From Myxococcales bacterium (GTDB lineage: Bacteria; Myxococcota; Myxococcia; Myxococcales; Myxococcaceae), in contig PMBV01000195.1 of NCBI GenBank assembly GCA_003153055.1, positions 447 to 20,881 on the forward strand: 20,435 nt of DNA, read 5' to 3'. The first letter of the stretch is position 1. Every line of letters starts with the position of its first letter. A model generated the notes under the pieces. The model searched no databases, was not told where the DNA came from, and saw nothing but the letters and a program-made list of their open reading frames with translations. The translations under genes were made by a program, and so were the position numbers. Below are positions 7,287 through 15,020 of this stretch, piece after piece.

Positions 7287-7364
7287 CGATTTCCGAAGGT
7301 CTGGGTCGATTTCTAACGACGTTTGAAATCCCGTAACGAAATCCAATGCCGGCTCGACGCGCCG

Positions 7365-9875
7365 TCAGTCGAGGTAGAGCGTCGCGGTCAGCCTGACGGT
7401 GAGGGGGTACGCCGGCGTGTAGTCGACGTCCTCGCAGCCCCGGAATCTGCCAGTGCTCCCGTTTGCAGCCGGCGCGAGGCGCGCGTTTCGCCCACACGAG
7501 AACCCCGCCGGCACCGCGCTCCCAATGGCCGGCTCTCCCGCGAGCCTGCTGACGGTCGCGAACTGCGCCGAGCGGAACACGCCGTTGAACAGGTTCTCGA
7601 CGTCGAGCGCCACGTCGAAGCGACGGTGCCGGTAGCCAAGGTGCAGGTCGAACTGCGTGAAGCCGGGCGCGATGAGGGCGCCGTCGTCCGTCGCGGGCCG
7701 GTCACCGATTCCGTAGAAACGTAGGCCTGCGCGCGCGACGCCCGGCCCCAGCTCGTGCCGCGCTGAGAGGCCGCCCGCCCAGGTCGCCTTGGGCGCCAGC
7801 GCGAGGCCGCCGCCGTTGCTCCCGTCGGTGCTGAACTGCGAGTGCGTGAAGGTGACGTCGACGTCGGCGGCGAGCCACTTGGTGAACTCGAAACGCGTCT
7901 CGAGCTCCACGCCGTAGCGGTTCGTCGCAGCGCTGACCGCCGTGGTGCCGTCGTCGCCGTTCCACACCGTCTCGTTCGCCAGGTCGAGCTGCCACACCGT
8001 GGCCGCGAGGTCCCAGCGGTCCCACAAGCGGGCGCGTGTCCCGACCTCCTCGCCGACCGCGCGGGTGATGGGGTTGACGCGCGGGTCCGAGAAGGCGCCG
8101 CGCACGTCGTTGGTGTGAAAGCCGTGGCCCCAGTTCAGGTACACGTCCCACTGTACGTTCTCCCGTTGGAACGGGGAGACGATGAGGTTGACCTTGGGGC
8201 TCAGCTGGTAGGCGCTGCCCACGCCCGAGCCCGTCGCCGTCGGGTCGCTCGTCAGCAGGTTGTCGACGGCGTAGCTGATGAGGTCCGCTCGGCCACCGAC
8301 ATTGAGCCGCAGCCACGAGAAGGGCGACACCTCCTCGTTGATGAACAGGCCGGCCAACGTCTCGCTGATGGCGTTGTTTCGTGTCGCGCCACCAAGCCGA
8401 CTCCGCGCCGCCGTGTGCCAGAGCTGATTGTGGATGTCGTCGTTGCGCGCGTCGGCGCCGACGGTGGTGTCGAAGCGCACGCCGAGCAGCTCGTGCACCA
8501 CCCGGTACGAGAGCTTCACGCCGAAGAAGAGCCGCCTGTCGACCTGCTCAATCTCGTCGCCGTTGACCGCGTCATTCAGGGAGCCGGTGAAGTTCGAGTA
8601 GAGGTTGAAGCGGTAGGTCCCAACGTAGGCCATCGCGCGAAGCTCGCTCCGGGCGTCGGCGCGCAGCTTGTAACTGAGCTGCAGCTGGTGCCGCGTCGAA
8701 TCGCCACCCTCGGTCGGGTCGAGCGAGCCGAACCGGCTGATGATGCCCTGGTCGACGGCGCGCTGGGCGATCTGGCCGCTCCCGTTCCAGTCGCCGCCGT
8801 AGCCCAGGTGCACGACTGACAGCGTGGAGGTGGGTGTGAGCTGAAAGGTGAGCCGGTTGAAGAGCTTGTAGCTGTTCCACTTGTTCGGACTCTCGAAGGG
8901 CCCGTTGGCCTGCCCCAACTCGGCGGCGAAGGTCGCGCTGAGTGAGTCGAACTTCGGGCTGGCGACGGCCAGCGCGCGGAGGCTGGGCTTGCCAGTCCCC
9001 GGTGAGTCGCTGAAGCCGACGCCGAAGCTGGAGTGCTCGAAGCGCTCACGCGACACCAGGTTGATGGAGCCCGCCGTGGCGAAGTCGCCTTGGTTGGCGA
9101 AGCTGGTGCCCTTGGTGATTTCGACGCGCTCCACCACCTCGGGAATGATGAAGTTGGTGTCGGCGTAGCCCTGCCCGTGGGCGTGCGACACCATGTTGAC
9201 GGGCACCCCATCGATGCTCAGGGCCACGTCGGTGCCGTGGTCGGCGTCGAAGCCGCGCATGAAGTACTGGTTGGCCTTGCCGCCACCGGAGTGCTGGACC
9301 ATCACCAGCCCGGGCGTGATGCGGAGGATGTCCTGCACCGAGCCGATGGGGCGCAAGGCGAAGTCGCGGTCACGCACCGAGAAGGAAGAGGAGGCCGAGA
9401 TGGGCCGTTGGACCGTCACCACGGTAGTCATCACCGCCGGGGCGGCGCCGCCGTCTCCCGAGGAGAGCTGCTCGGGAGGATGGAACGAGTAGGTGTACGT
9501 GACGAACGAGCGAACGGGCACTCCGTCTTCGGTGGCCGGCGTGAAGAGGTACTGCTTCACTGCCTCCATGGCGGCAGCGTCGAAGTCGTCGCCGCCTGAT
9601 TCCAGGACGCGCACGTCGGCGACGTGCCCAGTGGCGTCGACCTGCAGCTCGAGATGCACGTGGGACTCGCGTCGCTCGGCGAGCGCGCGCGCTGGGTACG
9701 CGGCCTCGACGGCGGACTGCACGCGAGGAGGGAGAACGACGTGCGAGATGGCGCCGCCATCGGCGTCTTCGGCGACGCCTCCGTCAGGAGCCTCATGGGC
9801 GAAGGAAGGGCCCGCCGCGAGGACGAGGGCAGACCACAGGACGAGATGTCTCTTCTTCAGATTCGATGCGTTCAC
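7365..9875 (-). CDS. TonB-dependent outer-membrane receptor with N-terminal TonB_C domain
   Basis: An 836-aa receptor. I start it at GTG 9875, which has AGGGAG about 8 nt upstream and leads straight into a signal peptide (MNASNLKKRHLVLWSALVLA, cleaved after SFA); a GTG at 9902 would add nine residues. Residues about 45-131 are a TonB C-terminal domain (VQSAVEAAYPARALAERRES, then LQVDATGHVADVRVLESGG). Next are a TonB-box-like TTVVTVQRP and a plug domain with LRITPGLVMVQHSGGGKANQ, YFMRGFDADHGTDVALSIDG, VNMVSHAHGQGYADTNF and VERVEITKGTSFANQGDFAT. The rest is a beta-barrel, ending in an aromatic/hydrophobic strand (LTATLYLD). The plug matches a receptor family with the H-A-H-G-Q-G-Y-A-D loop; its ligand is not known to me. 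An MbnP-like remnant just upstream hints at copper or a chalkophore, but that is inference. It converges on the PIN gene. Confidence 0.9.
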   Translation of the reverse strand: MNASNLKKRHLVLWSALVLAAGPSFAHEAPDGGVAEDADGGAISHVVLPPRVQSAVEAAYPARALAERRESHVHLELQVDATGHVADVRVLESGGDDFDAAAMEAVKQYLFTPATEDGVPVRSFVTYTYSFHPPEQLSSGDGGAAPAVMTTVVTVQRPISASSSFSVRDRDFALRPIGSVQDILRITPGLVMVQHSGGGKANQYFMRGFDADHGTDVALSIDGVPVNMVSHAHGQGYADTNFIIPEVVERVEITKGTSFANQGDFATAGSINLVSRERFEHSSFGVGFSDSPGTGKPSLRALAVASPKFDSLSATFAAELGQANGPFESPNKWNSYKLFNRLTFQLTPTSTLSVVHLGYGGDWNGSGQIAQRAVDQGIISRFGSLDPTEGGDSTRHQLQLSYKLRADARSELRAMAYVGTYRFNLYSNFTGSLNDAVNGDEIEQVDRRLFFGVKLSYRVVHELLGVRFDTTVGADARNDDIHNQLWHTAARSRLGGATRNNAISETLAGLFINEEVSPFSWLRLNVGGRADLISYAVDNLLTSDPTATGSGVGSAYQLSPKVNLIVSPFQRENVQWDVYLNWGHGFHTNDVRGAFSDPRVNPITRAVGEEVGTRARLWDRWDLAATVWQLDLANETVWNGDDGTTAVSAATNRYGVELETRFEFTKWLAADVDVTFTHSQFSTDGSNGGGLALAPKATWAGGLSARHELGPGVARAGLRFYGIGDRPATDDGALIAPGFTQFDLHLGYRHRRFDVALDVENLFNGVFRSAQFATVSRLAGEPAIGSAVPAGFSCGRNARLAPAANGSTGRFRGCEDVDYTPAYPLTVRLTATLYLD

Positions 9876-9896
9876 GGGCGACTCCCTGGCGACGAA

Positions 9897-9939
9897 GTTC
9901 ACGCGGGAGCCGCCGCCATGGGCGCATCCCCGCGTGAAC
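9897..9939. promoter_or_regulatory. Inverted repeat in the leader of the TonB receptor
   Basis: GTTCACGCGGG at 9897-9907 and its exact complement CCCGCGTGAAC at 9929-9939 form an 11-bp-arm inverted repeat with a 21-base gap. It ends 21 bases upstream of the receptor GTG at 9875. It could be an operator for a dimeric repressor or an RNA hairpin in the leader. The arms do not obviously match a Fur box, and no known riboswitch consensus is seen around it. Confidence 0.45.
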
Positions 9940-9942
9940 GCT

Positions 9943-10185
9943 CTACGGTCCAGGCAGCGACCGCCATCGAGACGTCAGGTGGCTCAGCGGCTGCGTTCGT
10001 ACAACTGCGAGGCGCGACTTTGCAAGAATTGTGTGCGGCGAGACGCGTCCGCGACACTCAACGGGACAAGCACCTGCTCTGCCAGCGCTCGAGTAGTTGG
10101 TGTCGCCGGATTGGTCAGCGGTGACGGTGCAGGTGCCCAAGGTGAGGTCCACGCCCGCACCGGGGAGCTGCCACGGGCCGGTCAT
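9943..10185 (-). pseudogene. Remnant with Ig-like-repeat motif
   Basis: An 80-codon minus-strand frame contains VDLTLGTCTVTADQSGDTNY followed by SSA. The GTCTVTADQ-G-x-x-x-Y-x-x-A pattern is typical of bacterial Ig-like or MBG-type repeats in large surface proteins. Upstream WQLPGAGVDL could instead be a shifted continuation of the MbnP-like remnant, whose family has a WQ...VALLDFE block. After SSA the translation degenerates into basic low-complexity sequence. There is no start signal, and the ATG directly follows an in-frame TGA. I read it as a decayed fragment rather than a gene. Confidence 0.35.
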
Positions 10186-10408
10186 TCATCAGCGCCAGCG
10201 CGCGGAAGTCCGTGCCGGCGTCCGTTGCCATCCCCACGCCCTTGTACGTCTCGGTGCACGAAAATGGCTGGCCATTCACGGCGAACGCAAACGCGACCGT
10301 CACCTTGGTCAGTCCATTGGGGCTCGAAGGGCAGAGGTGGCAGCACCAGGCGAACAGCCCCGTCAGAGGGGTGAGCGCCAGGGCACGGAGAACGGTCGGC
10401 TCTTCCAT
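10115..10408 (-). pseudogene. Truncated MbnP-like (metallo-mystery pair four-Cys) remnant
   Basis: From the ATG at 10408 this minus-strand frame gives a hydrophobic leader with a Cys pair (TGLFAWCCH). It is followed by KVTVAFAFAVNGQPFSCTET, then YKGVG and TDFR. The strand-Q-P-F-x-C...Y-x-G-V-G...T-D-F-R order is the start of MbnP-type proteins (the four-Cys partner of MbnH-type di-heme enzymes), which follow a lipoprotein signal. After TDFR the sequence loses similarity and ends in basic repeats (GRGPHLGHLHRHR), so most of the about 200-250-residue domain is missing. It lies upstream of and co-oriented with the TonB receptor, matching the usual neighbourhood of MbnP genes. Identification is by remembered motif only and needs a profile search. 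Confidence 0.5.
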
Positions 10409-10468
10409 TTCGGGCCGAATAGCCCACATGTCGAAGCCGCGCCCGTGACACATCGCCGCTGGGCGCTG

Positions 10469-10723
10469 TCACCCGACCCGGGTCGGCGCCTCTGATGGCT
10501 CGGCTGCCGCGACCACCGGCTCGTCCTGTGGCGATCGCTGGAAGCAGCGGCGCCCTTCCCGGCAGTCGAGGGCATGCACATGGTGCTCGTCCGGGCCGAA
10601 CGCCTCCATCGTCGCCAGACACCAGTGCACGGAGGTCGGGTCGTCGCCCAGACGCCAGTCCTGGCCGACCACCTGGCCGAAGGCTCCCTTGCTGCGCAGC
10701 AAATGACACACGGTTGGCTTCAT
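10469..10723 (-). CDS. 84-aa Cys/His-rich protein in the molybdenum hydroxylase operon
   Basis: A small protein whose ATG (10723-10721) overlaps the stop of the FAD-subunit gene as ATGA, so it is almost certainly co-translated with the enzyme. It has four cysteines (C6, C35, C54, C60) and several histidines clustered in HWCLATMEAFGPDEHHVHAL (33-52), followed by an acidic Ala/Pro tail after residue 63. There is no signal peptide, and I do not recognise the family. The spacing of Cys and His would suit a small metal- or cluster-binding module. Operons of this enzyme class usually carry a separate XdhC/PaoD-type cofactor-insertion chaperone. This is far too short to be one, so a helper role is inference. 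Its 3' end is the parent of the duplicated 70-bp fragment at 7126-7195. Confidence 0.72.
   Translation of the reverse strand: MKPTVCHLLRSKGAFGQVVGQDWRLGDDPTSVHWCLATMEAFGPDEHHVHALDCREGRRCFQRSPQDEPVVAAAEPSEAPTRVG
10477..10546. repeat. 70-bp direct repeat, copy B (inside the 84-aa gene)
   Basis: This matches 7126-7195 in direct orientation with about five substitutions over 70 bases. Here the sequence is the C-terminal coding part of an intact small minus-strand gene, so this copy is presumably the parent. The two copies bracket the TonB receptor, its leader and the decayed remnants, a segment of about 3.3 kb. Confidence 0.85.
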
Positions 10724-11706
10724 GACGTGCTCCTCCCGGTCGCGGCGGCGACGATGGCTCGGGCGATGACTGCCCTGAACACGTCGACCTTGTAGCGATT
10801 CTTCGACAGCGGGTTGGCGAGCTTCATCTGCGCGTCCGCCGCCGCCTTCGCGTGCACCTCGTCGGGAGCATGGCCCATCAGCACCACCTCCGCAGCGGTG
10901 GCTCGCATCGGCGTGGGTGCGGCGGCCCCCAGCGCCACCCGCGCCTGCTTCACCACCTCGGCGTCCATCACCAGCGTCACCGCGACGTCAGCCAGCGGCC
11001 AATCATTCGACTCTCGCTGCCCCTGCTTGAGGTAGGCGCTGCGAGTGCCTGGCGTCGGCGCCGGGAGCAACACCTCGGTGAGGAGCTCCCCAGGCATGAG
11101 CACGTTCTCCTTCGTCACATCGTCCCCAGGCGCCACGAAGAACTCGGCCAGCGCCAAGGTCCGCCGCCCTTTGGCCGAGGCCACCACCACCTGGGCGTCG
11201 TACGCCAACAGCGGCGTGGCCAACGTCGAGGGGTGAATGGCCGCGCACTCCCCGTTGTCGAACAGGGCGTGGAGCTGGTTCTCACCATCGAGGGCGAAGC
11301 ACGTATTTCCCCCGTGGCGACGGCAGAAGAAAGCCTCACTGCGGAAGTACCAGCACCGCGGACGTTGGGCGAGGCTGCCACCCAGCGTCCCCTGGGCTCG
11401 AACGTTGGGCGTGGCTGCGTGCGCCGCCGCCGCTGCCAACGCCGGGTAGCGCGCCTTCACCTCGGGGTGCGTGGCCACCGCCATCAGTGGGCTCAGCGCG
11501 CCCAGCCGGAGCCCCTTCGCGCTGTCCGAGGCGATGGAGTCCAGGCCCAGTCGCTTCAGGCTCACCAGCAGCTTCGGAGCGTCGAGGTGTTCCTTCATTC
11601 GGTCCAAGAGGTCAGTCCCACCCGCCAGCGGAGAGGCGTCTGGGTCGGCCAAGAGCGACAGGGCGTCCTCCAGCCGTGTGGGCTGGGCCAGCTCGAAAGG
11701 CTCCAT
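10720..11706 (-). CDS. FAD-binding subunit of molybdenum hydroxylase with 4Fe-4S insert (PaoB/YagS-like)
   Basis: A 328-aa FAD subunit of the xanthine dehydrogenase/CO dehydrogenase family. AGGTDLLDRMK (28-38) and TLGGSLAQ (107-114) are the two FAD-contacting loops of the FAD_binding_5 domain; the C-terminal CO_deh_flav_C-type domain covers roughly the last 110 residues. Directly after TLGGSLAQ comes an insert with four cysteines (C118, C128, C136, C154: C-x9-C-x7-C-x17-C) and the flanking RCWYFR and ECAAIHPS. This matches the PaoB subunit of E. coli periplasmic aldehyde oxidoreductase, where such cysteines bind a 4Fe-4S cluster. The gene follows the large subunit by 3 bp and overlaps the 84-aa gene by 4 bp. 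No export signal is seen; by analogy it would travel with the Tat-bearing subunit. Confidence 0.92.
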   Translation of the reverse strand: MEPFELAQPTRLEDALSLLADPDASPLAGGTDLLDRMKEHLDAPKLLVSLKRLGLDSIASDSAKGLRLGALSPLMAVATHPEVKARYPALAAAAAHAATPNVRAQGTLGGSLAQRPRCWYFRSEAFFCRRHGGNTCFALDGENQLHALFDNGECAAIHPSTLATPLLAYDAQVVVASAKGRRTLALAEFFVAPGDDVTKENVLMPGELLTEVLLPAPTPGTRSAYLKQGQRESNDWPLADVAVTLVMDAEVVKQARVALGAAAPTPMRATAAEVVLMGHAPDEVHAKAAADAQMKLANPLSKNRYKVDVFRAVIARAIVAAATGRSTS

Positions 11707-11709
11707 GGT

Positions 11710-14676
11710 CTAGACCTCCTTTCCGGCCAGGGCGGCGAGTACCGTTCCCGGCTTCATGGGCAGCCGGCGGATGCGTTTGCCGGTAGCGTTGTAGAAGGCG
11801 TTGGCGATGGCCGCCGCGGTGGCGATGTTGGCCGGCTCTCCAATGCCATGGGCGTCGGTGCTGCTGCGGCCCACGTACTGCTCGAGGAGCACCACGTCGA
11901 TGCGGGGCGTCTCCCGCGCACCGGCGATTTGGTAGCTGTCCAAGGTTGGGTTGAGTGTCTGGCCATTCCGCGCGTCGAGCACCCTGTCTTCGTAGAGCGC
12001 CCACGACAGCCCATGGAGCACGCCGCCATTGATTTGACTCTGAATGGCGAGCGGGTTGATGGGCCGGCCACAGTCGTGCACCGCCACCACCCGCTCCACC
12101 TTGACGATGCCCGTCTGGGTGTCGACGCTTACTTCGGCGAACTGCACTCCGCCGTAGCCACCCCGCGGTGGACCTCCGTAGTCGGCGGCGCGCACCGAGA
12201 GCTGTGAGATGAATTCACCCGGGAGCGAGGCGCAGGCGCGGGCCAGCGTCAGGCCCTGGTCGGGGCGGCTCTTCGCGAACACCTTCCCTCCAGCGCACAC
12301 CAAGTCTTGAGCTGGCGCGCCGAGGCGGGCCGCGGCGACCTCGAGGAGCTTTCGCTTGGCCCCCGCGGCCGCGGTGCGCACGGCGGGGCTCAGGCTGACT
12401 TCGGTCTTGCTGCCCCCCGAGCCCGGCGCGTAGGGCAGGTCGGTGTCAGCCAGGCGCACCGTCACCTGGTTGGCTTGGAGGCCCAGCTCCTCGGCCACCA
12501 GCATCGCCAGCGCGGTGCGGGAACCGGTGCCGAGGTCAGCCACTCCGGTGCGGAGCTCCACCGAGCCGTCCTTGTGCACCCGCACCTCGGCGCTGGAGGC
12601 GGGGTCGACGAAGCGGCCCCACAGCGCCTGAGCCATGCCCAGCCCGCGCTTCACTGGGCCCGCGTCGGCTCCCGGGGCGTGGCGGCTGGACCAACCGATG
12701 CGGGTCGCTCCGAGCGCGCGCTCGGCACGGCGGGCATCGCGCTCCATGGCGCCCTCGGCCTCGGCGTCGATCCGCTCGCGCAGAGCCAGCGGGTCCTGGC
12801 CCAGGCGCTCAGCCAGCTCGTCCACCAACTGCTCGAGGGCGAACATCGCCTGGGGCATCCCGGGCGCGCGGAAGGCGGTGCTTGGAGAGGCGTTGGTGAA
12901 GACGTCGTACTGAGCGCCGTGGAAGTTGGGCGCCGGGTAGAGCCTGTCGGCCGCCCAGCCGACGCCCGCGCCGGTGGCGATGCCGCCGCTGCCGTAGCTG
13001 TCGAGCTTCACCGCGGTGAGGGCGCCGTCCTTGCCCGCGCCCAGGGTGAGGGTCTGGTCGCTGGAGGGCCGGTTGCCGCCAGCCAGGTGCTCCTCTCGGC
13101 GGTCGAGCACCAGCCGCACCGGCGCCCCAGCCTTCCTCGACAGATGCACCGCCACGACGCCGTAGTGCCCGGCGCCGAACTTGGCCCCGAAGCCGCCACC
13201 CATGTACTCAGACACCACGCGCACCTTCGCCGCGGGGAGCTCGAAGACAGCCGCCAGCTCGTCTCGGACGCTGCTCACGCCCTGGGTCGAGCTGTAGACG
13301 GTGAGGCCGTCGGGGCGCCAGTCGGCCACGACGCCGTGCGGCTCCATGGCGGAGTGGGTCTGCACCTGGGTGCGGAAGCGGCCGCTCACCTTCACCGCCG
13401 CGCCCTTGAGTGCCTTCTCGACGTCGCCGCGCTCGGTCAGGGCTGGGCCGCGCACGTTGCCTTCCATCGGCAGCCCCTTCGCCGCTCCGCCGCCGCCGCC
13501 GGACCCTCCCATGTCCACCGGGCCCGGGTACACGCGGGCCGCGTCAGGCCGTCGAGCGTCGTCGAGGCTGGCGGCGAAGGGGAGTGGCTCGTACGTCACC
13601 TTCACCTTGCGAGCCGCGGCCTCGGCTGCCTCGGGCGTAGTGGCGGCCACGGCGGCAACCACCTGGCCCACGTAGCGCACCGTGGGGTACCGCGATGGCG
13701 ACTCGAGCGTGGTGTCGCGGAGCCGGGCGCCCTCCATGCCGTGTTCCACGACGTGCACGGCCTTCACCCCGGGCATCTTCTCGGCCGCGCGGGTGTCGAC
13801 CTCGAGCACCCGAGCATGGGGGTGCGGGGACACCACGCGCCGTGCGTGCAGCATGCCCGGCAGCTTCACGTCGAAGGTGTAGCGGGCGGCACCCGTCACC
13901 TTGGCCCGCCCGTCGAGGCGGGGAGTGGGCTTCCCCACGACCTTCAAGCCACTATTGGTGGGCCAGCCCGCAGGCTCGCCCTCGGGAAGTGCCCGGACCT
14001 CGAAGCCGCTCTTGCCGCCGCCGAGGCCGACCGCCACGGTGCCGGGGGGTGGAGTGGAGCCGTCTCCCGCGGGGATGACTTCGAGCGAGCCGGGAGCGAC
14101 GCCCTGGCCCGCGGCGGCGAGCGTGGCGGCGACGACCTTGGGGTAGGTGCCGCAGCGGCAGACGTTGCCGGCCACCGCGCCCTGGACCTCATCGAGGGTG
14201 GGTGTCTTGTTTCGTGCCAGCAGCCCGGCGGCGCTCATCACCATGCCCGGGGTGCAGAAGCCGCACTGGAGCGCGTCGTGCTCGATGAAGGTCTCCTGCA
14301 CCTTGTGGAGCGAGTCGCCACGGGCGAGCCCTTCGATGGTGACGATGGCGCGCCCAGCGACCTCGTGGGCCAGCAGGCTGCAGGAATTCATCGGCTGGCC
14401 GTCGATGTGGACCGTGCACGCGGAGCAGGCACCGCGGTCGCAGCCCACCTTGGTGCCGGTGAGCCCGAGCTGGTCGCGCAGCACCTGGGCCAGAGTGGCC
14501 CTGGGCTCGACCTGGAGGGAGTGCTTGGCCCCGTTGACGGTCAGCTCCAATGGAGAGGGGCCAGGCCCGAGCCTCTTCGGTGCTGCCACCGCCAGCGCGT
14601 CGACTGGAAGGGCCGCGCCCACCACCGCGCCCTTGAGGAAACCACGCCTCGACCACCCTGAATCTTCAGAGCTCAT
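11710..14676 (-). CDS. Fused 2Fe-2S plus molybdopterin subunit of a periplasmic aldehyde/xanthine oxidoreductase
   Basis: A 988-aa protein starting at ATG 14676, with AGGAG about 8 nt upstream; the open frame extends further but reads as noise. A twin-arginine signal (SRRGFLKGAVVG, 9-20) implies Tat export. Residues about 43-190 are a PaoA-like ferredoxin region: plant-type 2Fe-2S cluster cysteines C79, C84, C87 and C99, then the second cluster C138, C141, C173 and C175 (CGFC...CRC). After a Gly/Pro linker, about 225-988 is the molybdopterin domain with GGGFGAKFG, AFRAPGMPQAMFALE, GSGGSKTE and HGIGEPANIATA. The Glu at E947 in that last motif is the expected catalytic base. E. coli encodes these parts as separate PaoA and PaoC; here they are one chain, with the FAD subunit following 3 bp later. 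Substrate class (aromatic aldehyde or N-heterocycle) cannot be set from sequence. Confidence 0.93.
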   Translation of the reverse strand: MSSEDSGWSRRGFLKGAVVGAALPVDALAVAAPKRLGPGPSPLELTVNGAKHSLQVEPRATLAQVLRDQLGLTGTKVGCDRGACSACTVHIDGQPMNSCSLLAHEVAGRAIVTIEGLARGDSLHKVQETFIEHDALQCGFCTPGMVMSAAGLLARNKTPTLDEVQGAVAGNVCRCGTYPKVVAATLAAAGQGVAPGSLEVIPAGDGSTPPPGTVAVGLGGGKSGFEVRALPEGEPAGWPTNSGLKVVGKPTPRLDGRAKVTGAARYTFDVKLPGMLHARRVVSPHPHARVLEVDTRAAEKMPGVKAVHVVEHGMEGARLRDTTLESPSRYPTVRYVGQVVAAVAATTPEAAEAAARKVKVTYEPLPFAASLDDARRPDAARVYPGPVDMGGSGGGGGAAKGLPMEGNVRGPALTERGDVEKALKGAAVKVSGRFRTQVQTHSAMEPHGVVADWRPDGLTVYSSTQGVSSVRDELAAVFELPAAKVRVVSEYMGGGFGAKFGAGHYGVVAVHLSRKAGAPVRLVLDRREEHLAGGNRPSSDQTLTLGAGKDGALTAVKLDSYGSGGIATGAGVGWAADRLYPAPNFHGAQYDVFTNASPSTAFRAPGMPQAMFALEQLVDELAERLGQDPLALRERIDAEAEGAMERDARRAERALGATRIGWSSRHAPGADAGPVKRGLGMAQALWGRFVDPASSAEVRVHKDGSVELRTGVADLGTGSRTALAMLVAEELGLQANQVTVRLADTDLPYAPGSGGSKTEVSLSPAVRTAAAGAKRKLLEVAAARLGAPAQDLVCAGGKVFAKSRPDQGLTLARACASLPGEFISQLSVRAADYGGPPRGGYGGVQFAEVSVDTQTGIVKVERVVAVHDCGRPINPLAIQSQINGGVLHGLSWALYEDRVLDARNGQTLNPTLDSYQIAGARETPRIDVVLLEQYVGRSSTDAHGIGEPANIATAAAIANAFYNATGKRIRRLPMKPGTVLAALAGKEV

Positions 14677-15020
14677 GTGGGGTTCTCCTGGAGCGGGGAC
14701 GCGGCGGAGCGTACTCTCATGGAGTTGTTTTCGGGGAGACTGCCTGACCGTCCTCCCGGGCCCGCGGCGGCTTCCGAACGTGCTCCCTCGCCAAATTCTT
14801 CTTGCGTTCAAAGAGATCCGAGAGAGCCTCGAAGCAGGAGCTCGCGGAGACCAGCACTCATCTCCTTCGCTGCCTTTCCTTCGCTCCGGTGGACCCGGGG
14901 CTTCCTCTTGGGCTTCGACCTGGTCTCGGGTAAGCCACGCATGCTCTCGCCGCTGACCCAGGCGCGGAAGCAGAACGCCGACTTCAAGGCAGACGTCATT
15001 CGCATCATGAAGGTGTACCA
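14677..15020. other. Divergent 344-bp intergenic region with no confident gene
   Basis: The region separates the minus-strand oxidoreductase operon from the plus-strand receptor and should hold both promoters. The AGGAG before the ATG at 14676 is clear. No convincing -35/-10 pair could be picked by eye. The last about 85 bases look coding (separate entry), while the rest of that frame reads as Arg/Pro/Ser-rich noise. Confidence 0.5.

Larger units (their letters stand above)
9876..10468. other. 593-bp stretch without an intact gene
   Basis: Between the receptor start and the end of the 84-aa gene I find no intact gene. It contains the inverted repeat at 9897-9939, the Ig-like motif fragment and the MbnP-like fragment. 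Together these look like the debris of at least two genes joined by deletions. No terminator with a T-run was recognised after the 84-aa gene. Confidence 0.6.

Noticed and set aside
7308..7330. GATTTC...GAAATC hairpin as a terminator downstream of the TonB receptor gene
   Set aside because: The arms are only 6 bp, there is no following T-run on either strand, and GATTTC also occurs nearby outside the hairpin.
10182..10709. 175-codon minus-strand frame overlapping the 84-aa gene
   Set aside because: The 84-aa frame has ATGA coupling to the upstream gene and protein-like composition; this longer frame is Gly/Arg/Pro-rich and has no start signal.
12307..14661. 784-codon plus-strand open frame opposite the oxidoreductase gene
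   Set aside because: It is antisense to a gene with clear 2Fe-2S and molybdopterin motifs; its His/Arg/Gly/Ala-rich translation is the mirror of GC-rich codons and shows no domain.
14677..14940. Upstream part of the frame ending at 15024 as a full gene
   Set aside because: Only the last 27 or so codons look protein-like; the rest is Arg/Pro/Ser-rich without a recognisable domain or start signal.
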